Shown: positions 14,263 to 22,369 of the stretch, in pieces
Layout of the letters: each line of letters begins with the position of its first letter
How positions within the stretch are numbered: position 1 is the stretch's first letter
The notes under the pieces: model-generated
What the model was told of the DNA's origin: nothing
The model's input: the letters and a program-made list of their open reading frames with translations, nothing else
The model's database searches: none
Position numbers and translations under genes: made by a program
DNA from: Candidatus Saccharimonadota bacterium
GTDB taxonomy: Bacteria > Patescibacteriota > Saccharimonadia > Saccharimonadales > UBA4665
Assembly (NCBI GenBank): GCA_018062785.1
Contig: JAGORO010000011.1
Location: 1-36,597 of the forward strand
DNA: 36,597 nucleotides
Direction: 5' to 3'

Positions 14263-15154
14263 ACTAGTGATAGTGGGTGAGACAGCGAGCGGTAAGTCTG
14301 CGCTGGCTATGGAGTGCGCCCGGCGATACAATGGCGAACTGATCTGCGCAGATTCGTTGACGGTATACAAAGGGTTTGATATCGGTACTGCCAAGCCATC
14401 GCAGGCCGAACGGGTAGATATACCACACCACCTCCTCGACGTTACCACTGCAGATAAAGGGTTTGCGGCACCAGAGTTCAAACGACAAGCCGAGGTAGCT
14501 ATTGAAGCTATTTGCGAGCGCGGCAAGCTGCCAATTGTCGTCGGAGGTAGTGGGCTATATATCGACAGCCTGCTATATAATTATGCGTTTCTCGAGAAAT
14601 CTGACCCAGATTTGCGCTCAAAACTAAATGCAATGAACTTGCCAGAGGTAATCGCGCTTGCCCAGGAGAAAAACCTTGATCTTGACGGCATTGATATACG
14701 CAACAAGCGTCGCGTGATTCGCCATATCGAGAATGATGGTAAGGTTCCAGCTAGATCTCCACTGCGGCAAGATACAATTGTGGTTGGCTTGTCGGTGTCG
14801 CGAGGGACGCTCGAGGCACGTATTGAACAACGAGTCGATGCAATGCTTGCGGCTGGGCTAGAAAAAGAGGCTAAAATGCTTGCCAACGACTACGGCTGGG
14901 AAAATGAACCGATGAAGTCCATTGGCTACCGAGAGTGGAAAGACTATTTTGATGGCGCAGATAAGATCGAGAAAACGCGCGAACGCATCGTTGCGGGCAC
15001 TAAGCGTTTGGCCAAGAAGCAGCGAACATGGTTTGGCCGCAACCCCGACATCCGGTGGGTTCAGGGTGTAGAGGAAGTTTACGGTTTGGTCGATAGCTTG
15101 CGGATACCAAAAAGTAGCAGCAGCCAGAAGACTAGCAAAAAGCACAAACCGTAG
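14219..15154 (+). CDS. miaA: tRNA dimethylallyltransferase MiaA
   Basis: 311 aa. Transfers the dimethylallyl group to N6 of A37 in tRNAs reading UNN codons. The P-loop VGETASGKS lies near residues 19-27 and DSLTVYKGFDIGTAKPS contains the conserved substrate-binding Asp and Thr. VVGGSGLYI and RVIRHIE follow, with a C-terminal KRLAKKQRTWF motif. The start is a TTG at 14219 followed by an unusual N-terminal tail encoded by a hairpin arm. Most MiaA proteins start only a few residues before the P-loop, so the exact start is uncertain. The 3' end overlaps the convergent MFS gene by 76 bp. Confidence 0.95.
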   Translation: MEERNYTLRPIPYTLLVIVGETASGKSALAMECARRYNGELICADSLTVYKGFDIGTAKPSQAERVDIPHHLLDVTTADKGFAAPEFKRQAEVAIEAICERGKLPIVVGGSGLYIDSLLYNYAFLEKSDPDLRSKLNAMNLPEVIALAQEKNLDLDGIDIRNKRRVIRHIENDGKVPARSPLRQDTIVVGLSVSRGTLEARIEQRVDAMLAAGLEKEAKMLANDYGWENEPMKSIGYREWKDYFDGADKIEKTRERIVAGTKRLAKKQRTWFGRNPDIRWVQGVEEVYGLVDSLRIPKSSSSQKTSKKHKP

Positions 15155-16254
15155 CGCAGGCTATGGAGGACACCTATCTGGTGGGCCACGCCCGTAATGA
15201 CGAGTACCAACCAGATACTATGAAGCGTCGCCACGTTGCCGATGATTGAAAACAACGTCGCCTTGTAGCGAGTATTGCCGTATATCTGCGCCAGATAGTG
15301 TTGGTACATAATGCGCTGAAACCGCCAGAGGGCCATGTTTTGCGCCCAGAGAAAAATAACCAGAAGCTTATTCTGCAAGAAGCCGAAGGCAATGAAGGTC
15401 AGCGCCATCGAGGCTACGTCGACGGTGACATACTGGCTAAAGGTCAGTCTTTTTAGGTGGTGTACAACGAGCCCCAGCGCCGCACCCGCGAGGCTAGCAG
15501 CGGCAAAGATCACTCCAAGCTGTTCTGGCTTAATGTCGAGTGCTACAAAACCAAGGTTAAATAGGTCGCCCATGCTGGTTGTTGCGCTGTACATAAACCC
15601 CGCACAAATAAAAAACAGGATTGCTCTGCGGTTTATGAGATGGCGGATTGCAACGATGAATTTCTTTTCTTCCTCTTTGGCGGAATGCTTGACTGGGGGC
15701 TCGGTCAGTAACGATGCGAATAAAAACAGGATTATGTACGCGAGGATACCGACCACAAAAGGTAGGCGAGGATCAACAGGGTAGAGGAGTGGCACTACGG
15801 CCATGACGCCAGCATTAATGACGAGACTGAATGATTGGGCGCGTGAGGCAACCTTCGGGAAGTCGTCTTCACGGCCAAGTACCGACAAGCTGTCGTGTAC
15901 GAGGGCGGCCATCGACCCGCTCAAGAACGCATAGCCTACAGCTACGACGAACGATGCGGTGGCAATGCCGATAAAATTAGGCAACAGGATGTATAGAAGT
16001 GTTCCTAGCCCTGCCAAGAAAGAGCCGATCCGGGCACTAGCACGGCGGCCGTATGTATCGGCCCAGAAGCCAGTCGTAGTCTCAAATAGAATTGTGGCAA
16101 TCGACGAGATGACAATAGTGTAGCCAATCTGCGCTACGCTTAGGTGCGCTACTTGGCTGGCATAAATCGCGACAAGCGGCAAGAACACGCGCTTTGTAAA
16201 AACCTGATAGGGACCATATAGTTTGATGTTTCGAGTCATTTTTTGTTCGAGCAT
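15079..16254 (-). CDS. MFS transporter
   Basis: About 391 aa with around 12 hydrophobic segments. GFWADTYGRRASARIG after the second helix matches the MFS loop motif (G-x-x-x-D-x-x-G-R-R). A charged central loop (PPVKHSAKEEEKK) divides the two six-helix halves. The substrate is unknown. The start at 16254 (MLEQKMTRN) is a choice; the ATG at 16239 is equally likely, and neither has a good ribosome site. Single gene on the minus strand, convergent with miaA and divergent from the wHTH regulator. Confidence 0.85.
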   Translation of the reverse strand: MLEQKMTRNIKLYGPYQVFTKRVFLPLVAIYASQVAHLSVAQIGYTIVISSIATILFETTTGFWADTYGRRASARIGSFLAGLGTLLYILLPNFIGIATASFVVAVGYAFLSGSMAALVHDSLSVLGREDDFPKVASRAQSFSLVINAGVMAVVPLLYPVDPRLPFVVGILAYIILFLFASLLTEPPVKHSAKEEEKKFIVAIRHLINRRAILFFICAGFMYSATTSMGDLFNLGFVALDIKPEQLGVIFAAASLAGAALGLVVHHLKRLTFSQYVTVDVASMALTFIAFGFLQNKLLVIFLWAQNMALWRFQRIMYQHYLAQIYGNTRYKATLFSIIGNVATLHSIWLVLVITGVAHQIGVLHSLRYGLCFLLVFWLLLLFGIRKLSTKP

Positions 16255-16422
16255 ACAGATAAGTATAACAGGATAGTTCAATAGAACATTAACAGATGTA
16301 GATATGATGCTATCAGTACAACACTTTTGAACAAATAGATTTTGGACGCCCTATTCAGATGTATAATATTTATGGTAGACTACGTGCAGTGTTGAATAAA
16401 TGTCGGAAGGGAGTAACTAGCG

Positions 16423-17067
16423 GTGATCGATCAATTATTCGGGTCTAAAACTCGCGTGAAATTATTGAAGCTATTCTACGAAAACCCAAATAGGTCTTTT
16501 TATGTACGCGAGATTACTCGTAAAATTGATGAGCAGATCAATTCGGTGCGAAGAGAGCTTGCCAATCTGCTTTCGATTGGCATCATCAGCAACGACACAA
16601 CCAATAACAAAGTATTTTACGAGGTTAACCAGAAGTTTGAACACTATGCTGCGCTGGAATCTGTTTTTGGCAAGGGCACAGCCAAGAAGCGGCGGCCCAA
16701 AAAAGTGGCCACCCCGAAAGAGAGTGGGACAACTCCAGATGAAGTTGTTGTCGAAGAAGTGGCCGAAGTGCCAGTGCTCGATGAAGCCATGCAGGCCCTC
16801 GGTCGCGTTGAGGCAGCCTGTCTAACGGGGCAGTTTACGCGCGATGAACAGAGCGGTGTAGATGTATTAGTTGTTGGGGATGTAAATGAGAATGCAGTCA
16901 ATAAATATGTGAGTGATCTTGAGCAAAAAGAGGGCAAAGACTTGCGGTATGCAGTTTTGTCGGTCGAAAGCTTTAAGTATCGGCGCCAGATTAATGATAA
17001 GTTTGTCCTGAGTGTACTGAGCTCCAAGAAGCAGATTTTGGCTGATACCGTAGGTCTGTTCGCATAA
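16423..17067 (+). CDS. wHTH regulator with nucleotidyltransferase-like C-terminus
   Basis: 214 aa. The N-terminal winged helix (LLKLFYENPNRSFYVREITRKI ... SIGII is split over residues about 12-55) resembles ArsR-type and related CPR regulators. A low-complexity linker with many Lys, Thr and Glu residues follows (about 84-122). The C-terminal part (TGQFTRDEQSGVDVLVVGD) looks like a degenerate pol-beta-type nucleotidyltransferase fold that has kept the D-x-L-x-V-G-D strand. GTG start with GAAGGGAG upstream. TATAAT at about 16363 may be its -10 box. Targets unknown; the MBL-fold gene follows after 86 bp. Confidence 0.75.
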   Translation: MIDQLFGSKTRVKLLKLFYENPNRSFYVREITRKIDEQINSVRRELANLLSIGIISNDTTNNKVFYEVNQKFEHYAALESVFGKGTAKKRRPKKVATPKESGTTPDEVVVEEVAEVPVLDEAMQALGRVEAACLTGQFTRDEQSGVDVLVVGDVNENAVNKYVSDLEQKEGKDLRYAVLSVESFKYRRQINDKFVLSVLSSKKQILADTVGLFA

Positions 17068-17153
17068 AACATCACAAAAAGAGGCCATAGTACGGTATAC
17101 TTACTACTAACGGTTGGTGGTAGAGCCAAGTAACTAATCTGGAGGGTAATGTA

Positions 17154-17783
17154 GTGGATATTCAATTTTATGGCGCAAACTGTATCGTCATTAGCACAAA
17201 GCAAGTTCGTTTGGTCATCGACGATGATCTGGCAGCCCGCGGAGGCAAATCTGTCACCCGTCCGGATGATGTATGTCTGTTTACGGCTCCTCAGCCCGAG
17301 GGTTTTACTTCGGATGGCCGAATGACCATCGCCATGCCAGGTGAGTATGAGGTGAGTGGAGTTTCGATCCATGGCTTACAATCTCGTTCGCATATGGATG
17401 AAGAGACCGAGCGGAGTGCCACCATGTACAAAATCGTGCTTGGCGATGCGAAGGTGCTTGTTACTGGCCATGTATTTCCGAGGTTTAGCGACACCAAGCT
17501 AGAGGATATTGGTATGATTGACGTTATGGTACTGCCTGTCGGTGGTAATGGTTTTACGATCGATCCCGTTGGTGCGCTCCAAATTATCAAGCAGGTAGAG
17601 CCCAAGCTTGTAGTGCCTACGTACTACGAAGACAAGGACTTGAAGTTTGAGGTGCCCGCGACGAACTTGCAGGATGCGCTCAAGACAATGAGTATGGAAC
17701 CGCAAGAAACCACCAAGAAGCTCACTGTCAAATCTGGTGAAATGACCGACACTACACAACTCGTTGTGCTTGAAAGAAGCTAG
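17154..17783 (+). CDS. MBL-fold protein lacking metal ligands (UlaG-like)
   Basis: 209 aa, with the overall strand pattern of UlaG-type metallo-beta-lactamase-fold proteins: MDIQFYGANCIVIS, RLVIDDDL, MPGEYEVSGVSIHG, VLVTGHVFP, DVMVLPVGGNGFTI and PKLVVPTYY. The HxHxDH metal motif is absent; FTAPQPEGF occupies its place. It is probably not a hydrolase. Similar proteins are common next to small regulators in CPR genomes, but their role is unknown to me. GTG start with GGAGGG 6-11 nt upstream. Confidence 0.75.
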   Translation: MDIQFYGANCIVISTKQVRLVIDDDLAARGGKSVTRPDDVCLFTAPQPEGFTSDGRMTIAMPGEYEVSGVSIHGLQSRSHMDEETERSATMYKIVLGDAKVLVTGHVFPRFSDTKLEDIGMIDVMVLPVGGNGFTIDPVGALQIIKQVEPKLVVPTYYEDKDLKFEVPATNLQDALKTMSMEPQETTKKLTVKSGEMTDTTQLVVLERS

Positions 17784-17885
17784 CTTGCGTCAGTTCTTCT
17801 GAATTAAAAACATATACATTTATTGACTTTTTTGCACACATATGATATTATTGAAACAGCAATAAGCTAAATCAAGGAAATAAAT

Positions 17886-18260
17886 ATGGCAACTAAAACA
17901 CAATCAACTCGAGGCCCAGCTGCAAAGAACTTTCGGACAATGCAGAACCTAGAGAAGTTTTCTAAATTTTATGACGCTGAGGTTACAGCCGAAAAAATTG
18001 ATGCTTGGGTAGAAACATTGAGCGCGCTTATGGTCAGCAAAACGGCGATACTGATCACTGGTGAAGCAGCTCGTAATAAAGGGGTTACCTTGCTCGATGA
18101 AGAAGGGCAGGCTTTGGAGCCGATACCGCTTGATGTCTTGAACAGTACGCTGGGTCTTGGTGCAGAGCAACCAGACCTGAATGGGCCGACAGCAGAAGTA
18201 GCGCGACATTTGGCGGCTGCACTCGACAAGACAGTAGAGATCGTTGAACCCAATCAGTAG
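17886..18260 (+). CDS. Hypothetical 124-aa protein
   Basis: No family recognised. Soluble, with a helical N-terminal half (EKFSKFYDAEVTAEKIDAW) and a central strand-rich part (TAILITGEAARNKGVTLLDEEGQ). AAGGA is 9 nt before the ATG. It has its own upstream AT-rich promoter region (TATGAT near 17840). Codon use fits the neighbours, so it is likely a real gene. Confidence 0.65.
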   Translation: MATKTQSTRGPAAKNFRTMQNLEKFSKFYDAEVTAEKIDAWVETLSALMVSKTAILITGEAARNKGVTLLDEEGQALEPIPLDVLNSTLGLGAEQPDLNGPTAEVARHLAAALDKTVEIVEPNQ

Positions 18261-18481
18261 ATAGCCATTTTCTAGGCGTGAAGGTACGAGGCGTTAGCCG
18301 AGCGAGTAGCTTTACGGAAGGAAAAGCTACTCTTCCCTTCGATGACAAGAAGCCCCTTTAACCCTACAACTGTTGCGACATGCTTGGGTCGCACGAGGCG
18401 CAAGCCGAGCGGCCGACAGGCCGAGGGAGGAATAAAAATCCGAATTTAGTTCGGATTTGAAATGGAGGGGCTTCGCCCCTC
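18261..18481. repeat. 3' multi-hairpin element
   Basis: No gene. It contains GCGAG-rich sequence, ATCCGAATTTAGTTCGGAT (18440-18458) and GGAGGGGC/GCCCCTCC (18463-18481). The same order of parts appears after the M50 gene (about 19426-19490), and the first hairpin recurs after mscL (about 1322-1340). The last hairpin may terminate both the 124-aa gene and rpmB. Confidence 0.6.
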
Positions 18482-18673
18482 CTAAGCTATAATCCCTTTT
18501 TTCTTGAGGGTGCGGATAGCTTGGGTGCTGACCTTGAGCTTTACTTTTTTGCCGTCTACGACAATTGTTTTGGTCTGAAGATTTGGCTTCCAGACTTTCT
18601 TGGTGTGGCGCTGGGAAAAACTGACGTTATTGCCAAATTGTTTGCCCTTGCCGGTAAGTTCGCATACTTGCAT
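18482..18673 (-). CDS. rpmB: Ribosomal protein bL28
   Basis: 63 aa, a component of the 50S subunit. MQVCELTGKGKQFGNNVSFSQ matches the L28 start, followed by HTKKVWKPNLQ and the basic C-terminus KVSTQAIRTLKKKGI. AGGAG lies 9-13 nt before the ATG at 18673, so the longer open frame from 18697 is rejected. Monocistronic. Confidence 0.95.
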   Translation of the reverse strand: MQVCELTGKGKQFGNNVSFSQRHTKKVWKPNLQTKTIVVDGKKVKLKVSTQAIRTLKKKGIIA

Positions 18674-18754
18674 GATTATTTCTCCTAGATTCAGCACCTA
18701 ATTGTACAGATTTTATCCCTGTTAGTCAAGGTATGTTCGAAAGTTCTTTGCTGC

Positions 18755-18767
18755 TATAATAGCCTCG
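18755..18767 (+). promoter_or_regulatory. Extended -10 promoter of a leaderless gene
   Basis: TGCTATAAT: a perfect -10 (18755-18760) with the TGn extension. The ATG begins 8 nt later without a Shine-Dalgarno. Confidence 0.65.
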
Positions 18768-19376
18768 ATGCTAGAGACACTAGGGCCACTCGGGATTGTA
18801 TACCTCATTGCCTTTATTTTGATCGGTTTGACTGTGCACGAGTTCATGCATGCTTACACGGGTCATCTACTCGGCGACTCGACGGCAAAAGATCAGGGGC
18901 GGATTTCGCTCAATCCGCTCGACCATATAGACCCCATTATGACGATTGGGCTACCGATTTTGACGGTGTTGCTTTTTCAGGCACCCATTTTGGCTGCAAA
19001 GCCTGTACCATTTGACCCAGCGCGGGTGCGGTTTGGAGATATGGGTGCGGCGCTCGTCGCGGCTGCAGGGCCACTGTCGAATCTAGTTTTGGCAATACTA
19101 GGTGTCGGGCTAGGGGGGATCATTGGCATGAGCCAAGTTCTCTTTATGTTTGTAGCGTTGAATGTATCGCTATTTATATTTAACCTCATCCCCATACCGC
19201 CTCTTGATGGATCACGTGTACTGTATGCGTTTATGCCAGAATCGGTTCGAGACCTCATGGACCAAATAGAGCCTGTCGGACTTTTCATCATCTTCGGCTT
19301 GGTGCTCATGGGCGGCTTCGGCGGCTGGCTGTCCGGCCTCAACCGAGCGGTGCTAAGTCTCCTGGGTATTGGCTAA
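18768..19376 (+). CDS. M50 family site-2-protease-like membrane peptidase
   Basis: 202 aa, four to five TM helices. VHEFMH (about residues 24-29) is the zinc-binding HExxH in the first TM helix. NLIPIPPLDGSR supplies the third ligand (the N-P-x-x-D-G motif as I-P-P-L-D-G). These proteases cut membrane proteins within the bilayer and often release regulators; the substrate is unknown. It is a minimal version without a PDZ domain. The last 21 codons are also present in the downstream duplication at 19501-19615. Confidence 0.92.
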   Translation: MLETLGPLGIVYLIAFILIGLTVHEFMHAYTGHLLGDSTAKDQGRISLNPLDHIDPIMTIGLPILTVLLFQAPILAAKPVPFDPARVRFGDMGAALVAAAGPLSNLVLAILGVGLGGIIGMSQVLFMFVALNVSLFIFNLIPIPPLDGSRVLYAFMPESVRDLMDQIEPVGLFIIFGLVLMGGFGGWLSGLNRAVLSLLGIG

Positions 19377-19426
19377 GATAAACTCCGCCCTATGAATGGG
19401 CCGAAGGCCCACGTGAGCGCAGCGAG
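19312..19426 (+). repeat. 115-bp direct repeat, copy 1 (M50 3' end)
   Basis: Identical to 19501-19615 (period 189 bp). It starts inside the M50 gene and ends 50 bp past its stop. Confidence 0.9.
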
Positions 19427-19500
19427 TCGGGGGAGGAAGTAGATATCGAATTTATTTCGAGATCGTAGCGTGGAGGGGCTTGCCCCTCCATAAATTAACA
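19427..19500 (+). repeat. 3' hairpin element between the duplicated segments
   Basis: Holds an ATATCGAATTTATTTCGAGAT hairpin and GGAGGGGC/GCCCCTCC, in the same order as 18435-18481. Likely a terminator-like 3' element for the M50 gene. Confidence 0.55.
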
Positions 19501-19615
19501 GCGGCTTCGGCGGCTGGCTGTCCGGCCTCAACCGAGCGGTGCTAAGTCTCCTGGGTATTGGCTAAGATAAACTCCGCCCTATGAATGGGCCGAAGGCCCA
19601 CGTGAGCGCAGCGAG
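19501..19615 (+). repeat. 115-bp direct repeat, copy 2 (M50 3' end fragment)
   Basis: An exact copy of the last 65 bp of the M50 gene, its stop codon and 50 bp after it, without a start. The following 190 bp to the tRNA show no gene. Confidence 0.9.
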
Positions 19616-19809
19616 GTGCCAAAAGCAGTAAAACGAGGTATACTATAAGGGTTGGGGAAGGTTAGATTTCTAGCAGCTAACTATTGATTATCTGAATACT
19701 AATCAATAGGGATTCCAATACCTGCATTGACCGTGGTTGATGCGTGCGGAGACCCACCTTGGACTCGTTCAGGGCTAATCACGTTAGCACCCCAACACTT
19801 TTATTTTCG

Positions 19810-19884
19810 GGATGTGGCGCAGTCTGGTAGCGCGTACGGCTGGGGGCCGTGAGGTCGCAGGTTCAAGTCCTGTCATCCCGACCA
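19810..19884 (+). tRNA. tRNA-Pro (anticodon GGG)
   Basis: Acceptor CGGGATG/CATCCCG, D arm GCGC, anticodon loop CTGGGGG between TACGG/CCGTG, T loop TTCAAGT, with an encoded CCA at 19882-19884. A serine-recombinase remnant abuts its 3' end tail to tail. Confidence 0.95.
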
Positions 19885-20751
19885 TTTAGTAATTTTTCAG
19901 TTTTTAGCAGGGTCGCATATGATTCCCGTATCTGTGAATCGATCACTTTTTCCTCATCTACAGTGAAGTTCAAGAATTGGCTGATGCTCAGGTTATTGCC
20001 CTCGATGCCCGTAATTTCATGCTTGATGCGGGTGATTGTATTTTCTAGGTCTTCTTTCTGGGCTTCCAACTTAAGGATGCGGCTATTGTTGGTTTTTAAA
20101 ATCGGGCTGCCTTCCTTGTAGTGGATGATCTTGAGGCTAATGGTATCGTTCTCGCGGACAACGGCTTTGAGCGCGCTCTGGGCGCTATGTAGTTTGATTT
20201 GGAGGGCGTTCCGCTTGCGTTCATTTACATCAGTCAGGTCGCCTGCGTGCCGCTCATAGTCGGCCTCGGTAAAGTTCAGCCCGTCTTTCAAAAAGTCATA
20301 AATGTAATTGAAAACCATTTTGGCACGGATTTTTGGAGCGTGGACAGCCTTTAGTGTCGCAGTGGTAGTAAAGACATTTCTTATCCCCTGAGCCTGGTGC
20401 CGCGTACATGATGTTGTTGCAAAATGAGCAAAGCACCATCTGTTTAAGAGGGAAGAACGGCCTAGCCTCGTTGGCTTTTATGGCCTTCCGACGCAAGCCG
20501 GAGAGCGCCTGCACGGACTGTCAGTCTTCCTCGCTGACAGTCGGAATAAAGCTATAGCTAGGCACCTCACGCATACCAGTTCAAAGTTCTTGCCGCCTAG
20601 CCTGTAAAACCGTCCTCGTTACGGATGTAACCAGCCTTGGGCGTGCCGGATGATTTGCCCTCGGCGAAGCCGCGCCGAACGCCACGAGTAGCCTTTTGCG
20701 ATAGGTCACCGAGATAATGTTTTGAAAGTACGAAAGCCATGCCCAGTAGCA
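19863..20751 (-). pseudogene. Decayed large serine recombinase at tRNA-Pro
   Basis: Read on the minus strand, recombinase pieces occur in order but in different frames. The resolvase-to-recombinase linker (MAFVLSKHYLGDLSQKATRG, then GKSSGTPKAGYIRN) lies near 20600-20750. GGKNFELV is in another frame near 20580. The frame encoding SYSFIPTVSEED meets a TGA and continues QSVQALSGL into the zinc ribbon (LCSFCNN ... YYHCDTKGC) to 20299. A frameshift leads to NYIYDFLKDGLNFTEADYE and the C-terminal coiled coil ending in the tRNA at 19863. The catalytic N-terminus is missing. At least two frameshifts and one stop mean the enzyme is dead. Confidence 0.85.
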
Positions 20752-21016
20752 TCTTGCCGTTGGCAATCGCCATAAAACCGTCCTTCTTGACCGTCCGTAT
20801 CCGACTAATGGTGTCTATAGCATCTCCGCGACATTGTGGATTGTAGATAGGTTCGGCGGTAGTATCTGAGGTATAAGGGCTTGCCTGCCCGCCTTTACGG
20901 GTTGCGGCATGGTGTTGCTCGCGGGTGGCCGAGTTATGGGTAAAGCAATACTTGCTAGTGCTCATGGCATTAGCCCTGCAGTTACTTCCGTTCGCTGTTT
21001 TACTGTGGCAAATCAT
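20597..21016 (-). CDS. Chimeric ORF: Cys-rich small protein fused to recombinase fragment
   Basis: 139 aa. The first 60 residues resemble a small CPR/phage family with CHSKTANGSNCRANAM and YCFTHN (a probable zinc-binding C-x(8)-C ... C-x(2)-H pattern), then the basic TRKGGQ. DTISRIRTVKKDG follows, also typical of that family. From about residue 85 (KMLLGMAFVLSKHY) the sequence is a serine-recombinase fragment in the same frame, ending at a TAG after NEDGFTG. The junction probably formed by deletion. I doubt it makes a useful product. Confidence 0.55.
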   Translation of the reverse strand: MICHSKTANGSNCRANAMSTSKYCFTHNSATREQHHAATRKGGQASPYTSDTTAEPIYNPQCRGDAIDTISRIRTVKKDGFMAIANGKMLLGMAFVLSKHYLGDLSQKATRGVRRGFAEGKSSGTPKAGYIRNEDGFTG

Positions 21017-21091
21017 AATCACATTACAACTTAAGTAACATGGGGTGGGACAAAGCACGACAGTGTATTAGGTTTTTGCTATGCCATATCT

Positions 21092-21750
21092 ATGTTTCCG
21101 TTTTTTCAAACACTTGAACCAGACCCTATAATCATTTTTTATGAAGGCAATATTGAAAGTATTTATGGTTTCTTGGTTCTAAAGATACTGACCTAAAAAA
21201 TACGCTTAATAAAGCAGGTCGCAAATACCGTAGATCAAGCGACCGTACTGACTATGAGAAAGTTGTTGAGCAACTGCTTGAAAGAGGTACAACACGAAGT
21301 CCTATACAGTACGAGGTTCTAGCACAGCTAATTCGCTTGAAGTCAGTTCCAGTGAGGAGTGCAGAATTACTTGACTTTCCTCCACTAGAAATTAGCAAAA
21401 CTGTTGACCCAACTTTTCAGCAGGCTTTTTCTCTGATAGGTGAATGGCGCAGTTTTTTGACAGGAAAGACCCCAGAAACAATGCGCGTGGACTGCTTTAT
21501 TGGTTCAGGATTTGTCAGGAACGGAGAGTTGCCCAAGTTATTAAACGTTATAGAGTCTTTATCCAAAACAGACATCAGACAAGATCTTATCGATAATCAT
21601 TACGTTGAGCAAAGACAAATTGATAATGTTCTCAATAAACTCTTGCCAATGCTTAAGGCATCTAAAGAAAATGGTAAAGACGTTTTTATTGTAAGTGGAG
21701 GCTATGTGCCTCGGCGATTAACGCTGAAAGACTGGGCTAAAGATATTTAG
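21092..21750 (+). pseudogene. Frameshifted hypothetical gene
   Basis: An ATG at 21092 opens a frame (MFPFFQTLEPDPIIIFYEG ... IYGF) that ends at a TAA at 21194. A second frame, open from 21157, continues as GSKDTDLKNTLNKAGRKYRR and runs to TAG at 21750. A -1 shift around 21160-21190 joins them into about 218 residues. The family is not recognised. The C-terminal part is soluble and mixed alpha/beta. TTG at 21337 is an alternative short start but cuts a clearly continuing frame. A true mutation or an assembly error would both fit. Confidence 0.5.
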
Positions 21751-21820
21751 TTCGTCATTAAGTTCAAGTAATATCTTTCTGGGCCTGTTTACGGATATTT
21801 TTAGGCATAATTATACATGA

Positions 21821-21832
21821 TATACTACCGTT
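21821..21832 (+). promoter_or_regulatory. -10 box of a leaderless gene
   Basis: TATACT (21821-21826) ends 6 nt before the ATG at 21833; no Shine-Dalgarno. Confidence 0.5.
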
Positions 21833-22369
21833 ATGACCGAAAGAGCAGGAATGAACGAACGTGCTGCGCTGCCATCAGGATATAGTGAAGTCGTACATAC
21901 CGATCCAAGCATCATTACACCCCAGCAGCTACCATGGCTAAGTGAACAGGTAGAGCTTAGTACGGTCAGGTGCGTCCTAGAGGATGGGACGTCTTTTTTG
22001 TTCGCAAGCGCGGTAGGCACGCATCCAGTCTTGACGAAAGCTGCAGACGCTATGACCGAACAGCAGACCACAAATTGTAATAATATGCTCTACTCGCGAA
22101 TGGCAGGGTTTGTTATGGGAGGATTCTCGAGTAGTTTAGTGGACAAAGTGGCTAAATCACAAACAAGCATTACAGAGTCAACCTTTGCCCTTAGGAACAA
22201 TGGCGGCCAAAGGGTGTACTTTTGCGTAATAAGCCCTGATTCTTCTGAAGAAAGGCTAATCGTGAGAATAGCTGCAGCTGACAAAAATAATGTTGCGAAA
22301 ATTTACAATGTAATTAGCAGTGGGTCCGGTCGGGCGATACGGCAAAAAGCAAAGAGAGGGTCAAACTGA
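21833..22369 (+). CDS. Hypothetical 178-aa protein
   Basis: No family recognised. Soluble; the centre (SRMAGFVMGGFSSSLVDKVA) is mildly hydrophobic but too weak for a TM helix. The second half has a strand pattern (RVYFCVISPDSSEERLIVRI). It ends TGA, overlapping the ATG of the next gene (TGATG), so the two are translationally coupled. It is one of only two intact genes here that end in TGA, and an in-frame TAG follows seven codons later. Confidence 0.65.
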   Translation: MTERAGMNERAALPSGYSEVVHTDPSIITPQQLPWLSEQVELSTVRCVLEDGTSFLFASAVGTHPVLTKAADAMTEQQTTNCNNMLYSRMAGFVMGGFSSSLVDKVAKSQTSITESTFALRNNGGQRVYFCVISPDSSEERLIVRIAAADKNNVAKIYNVISSGSGRAIRQKAKRGSN

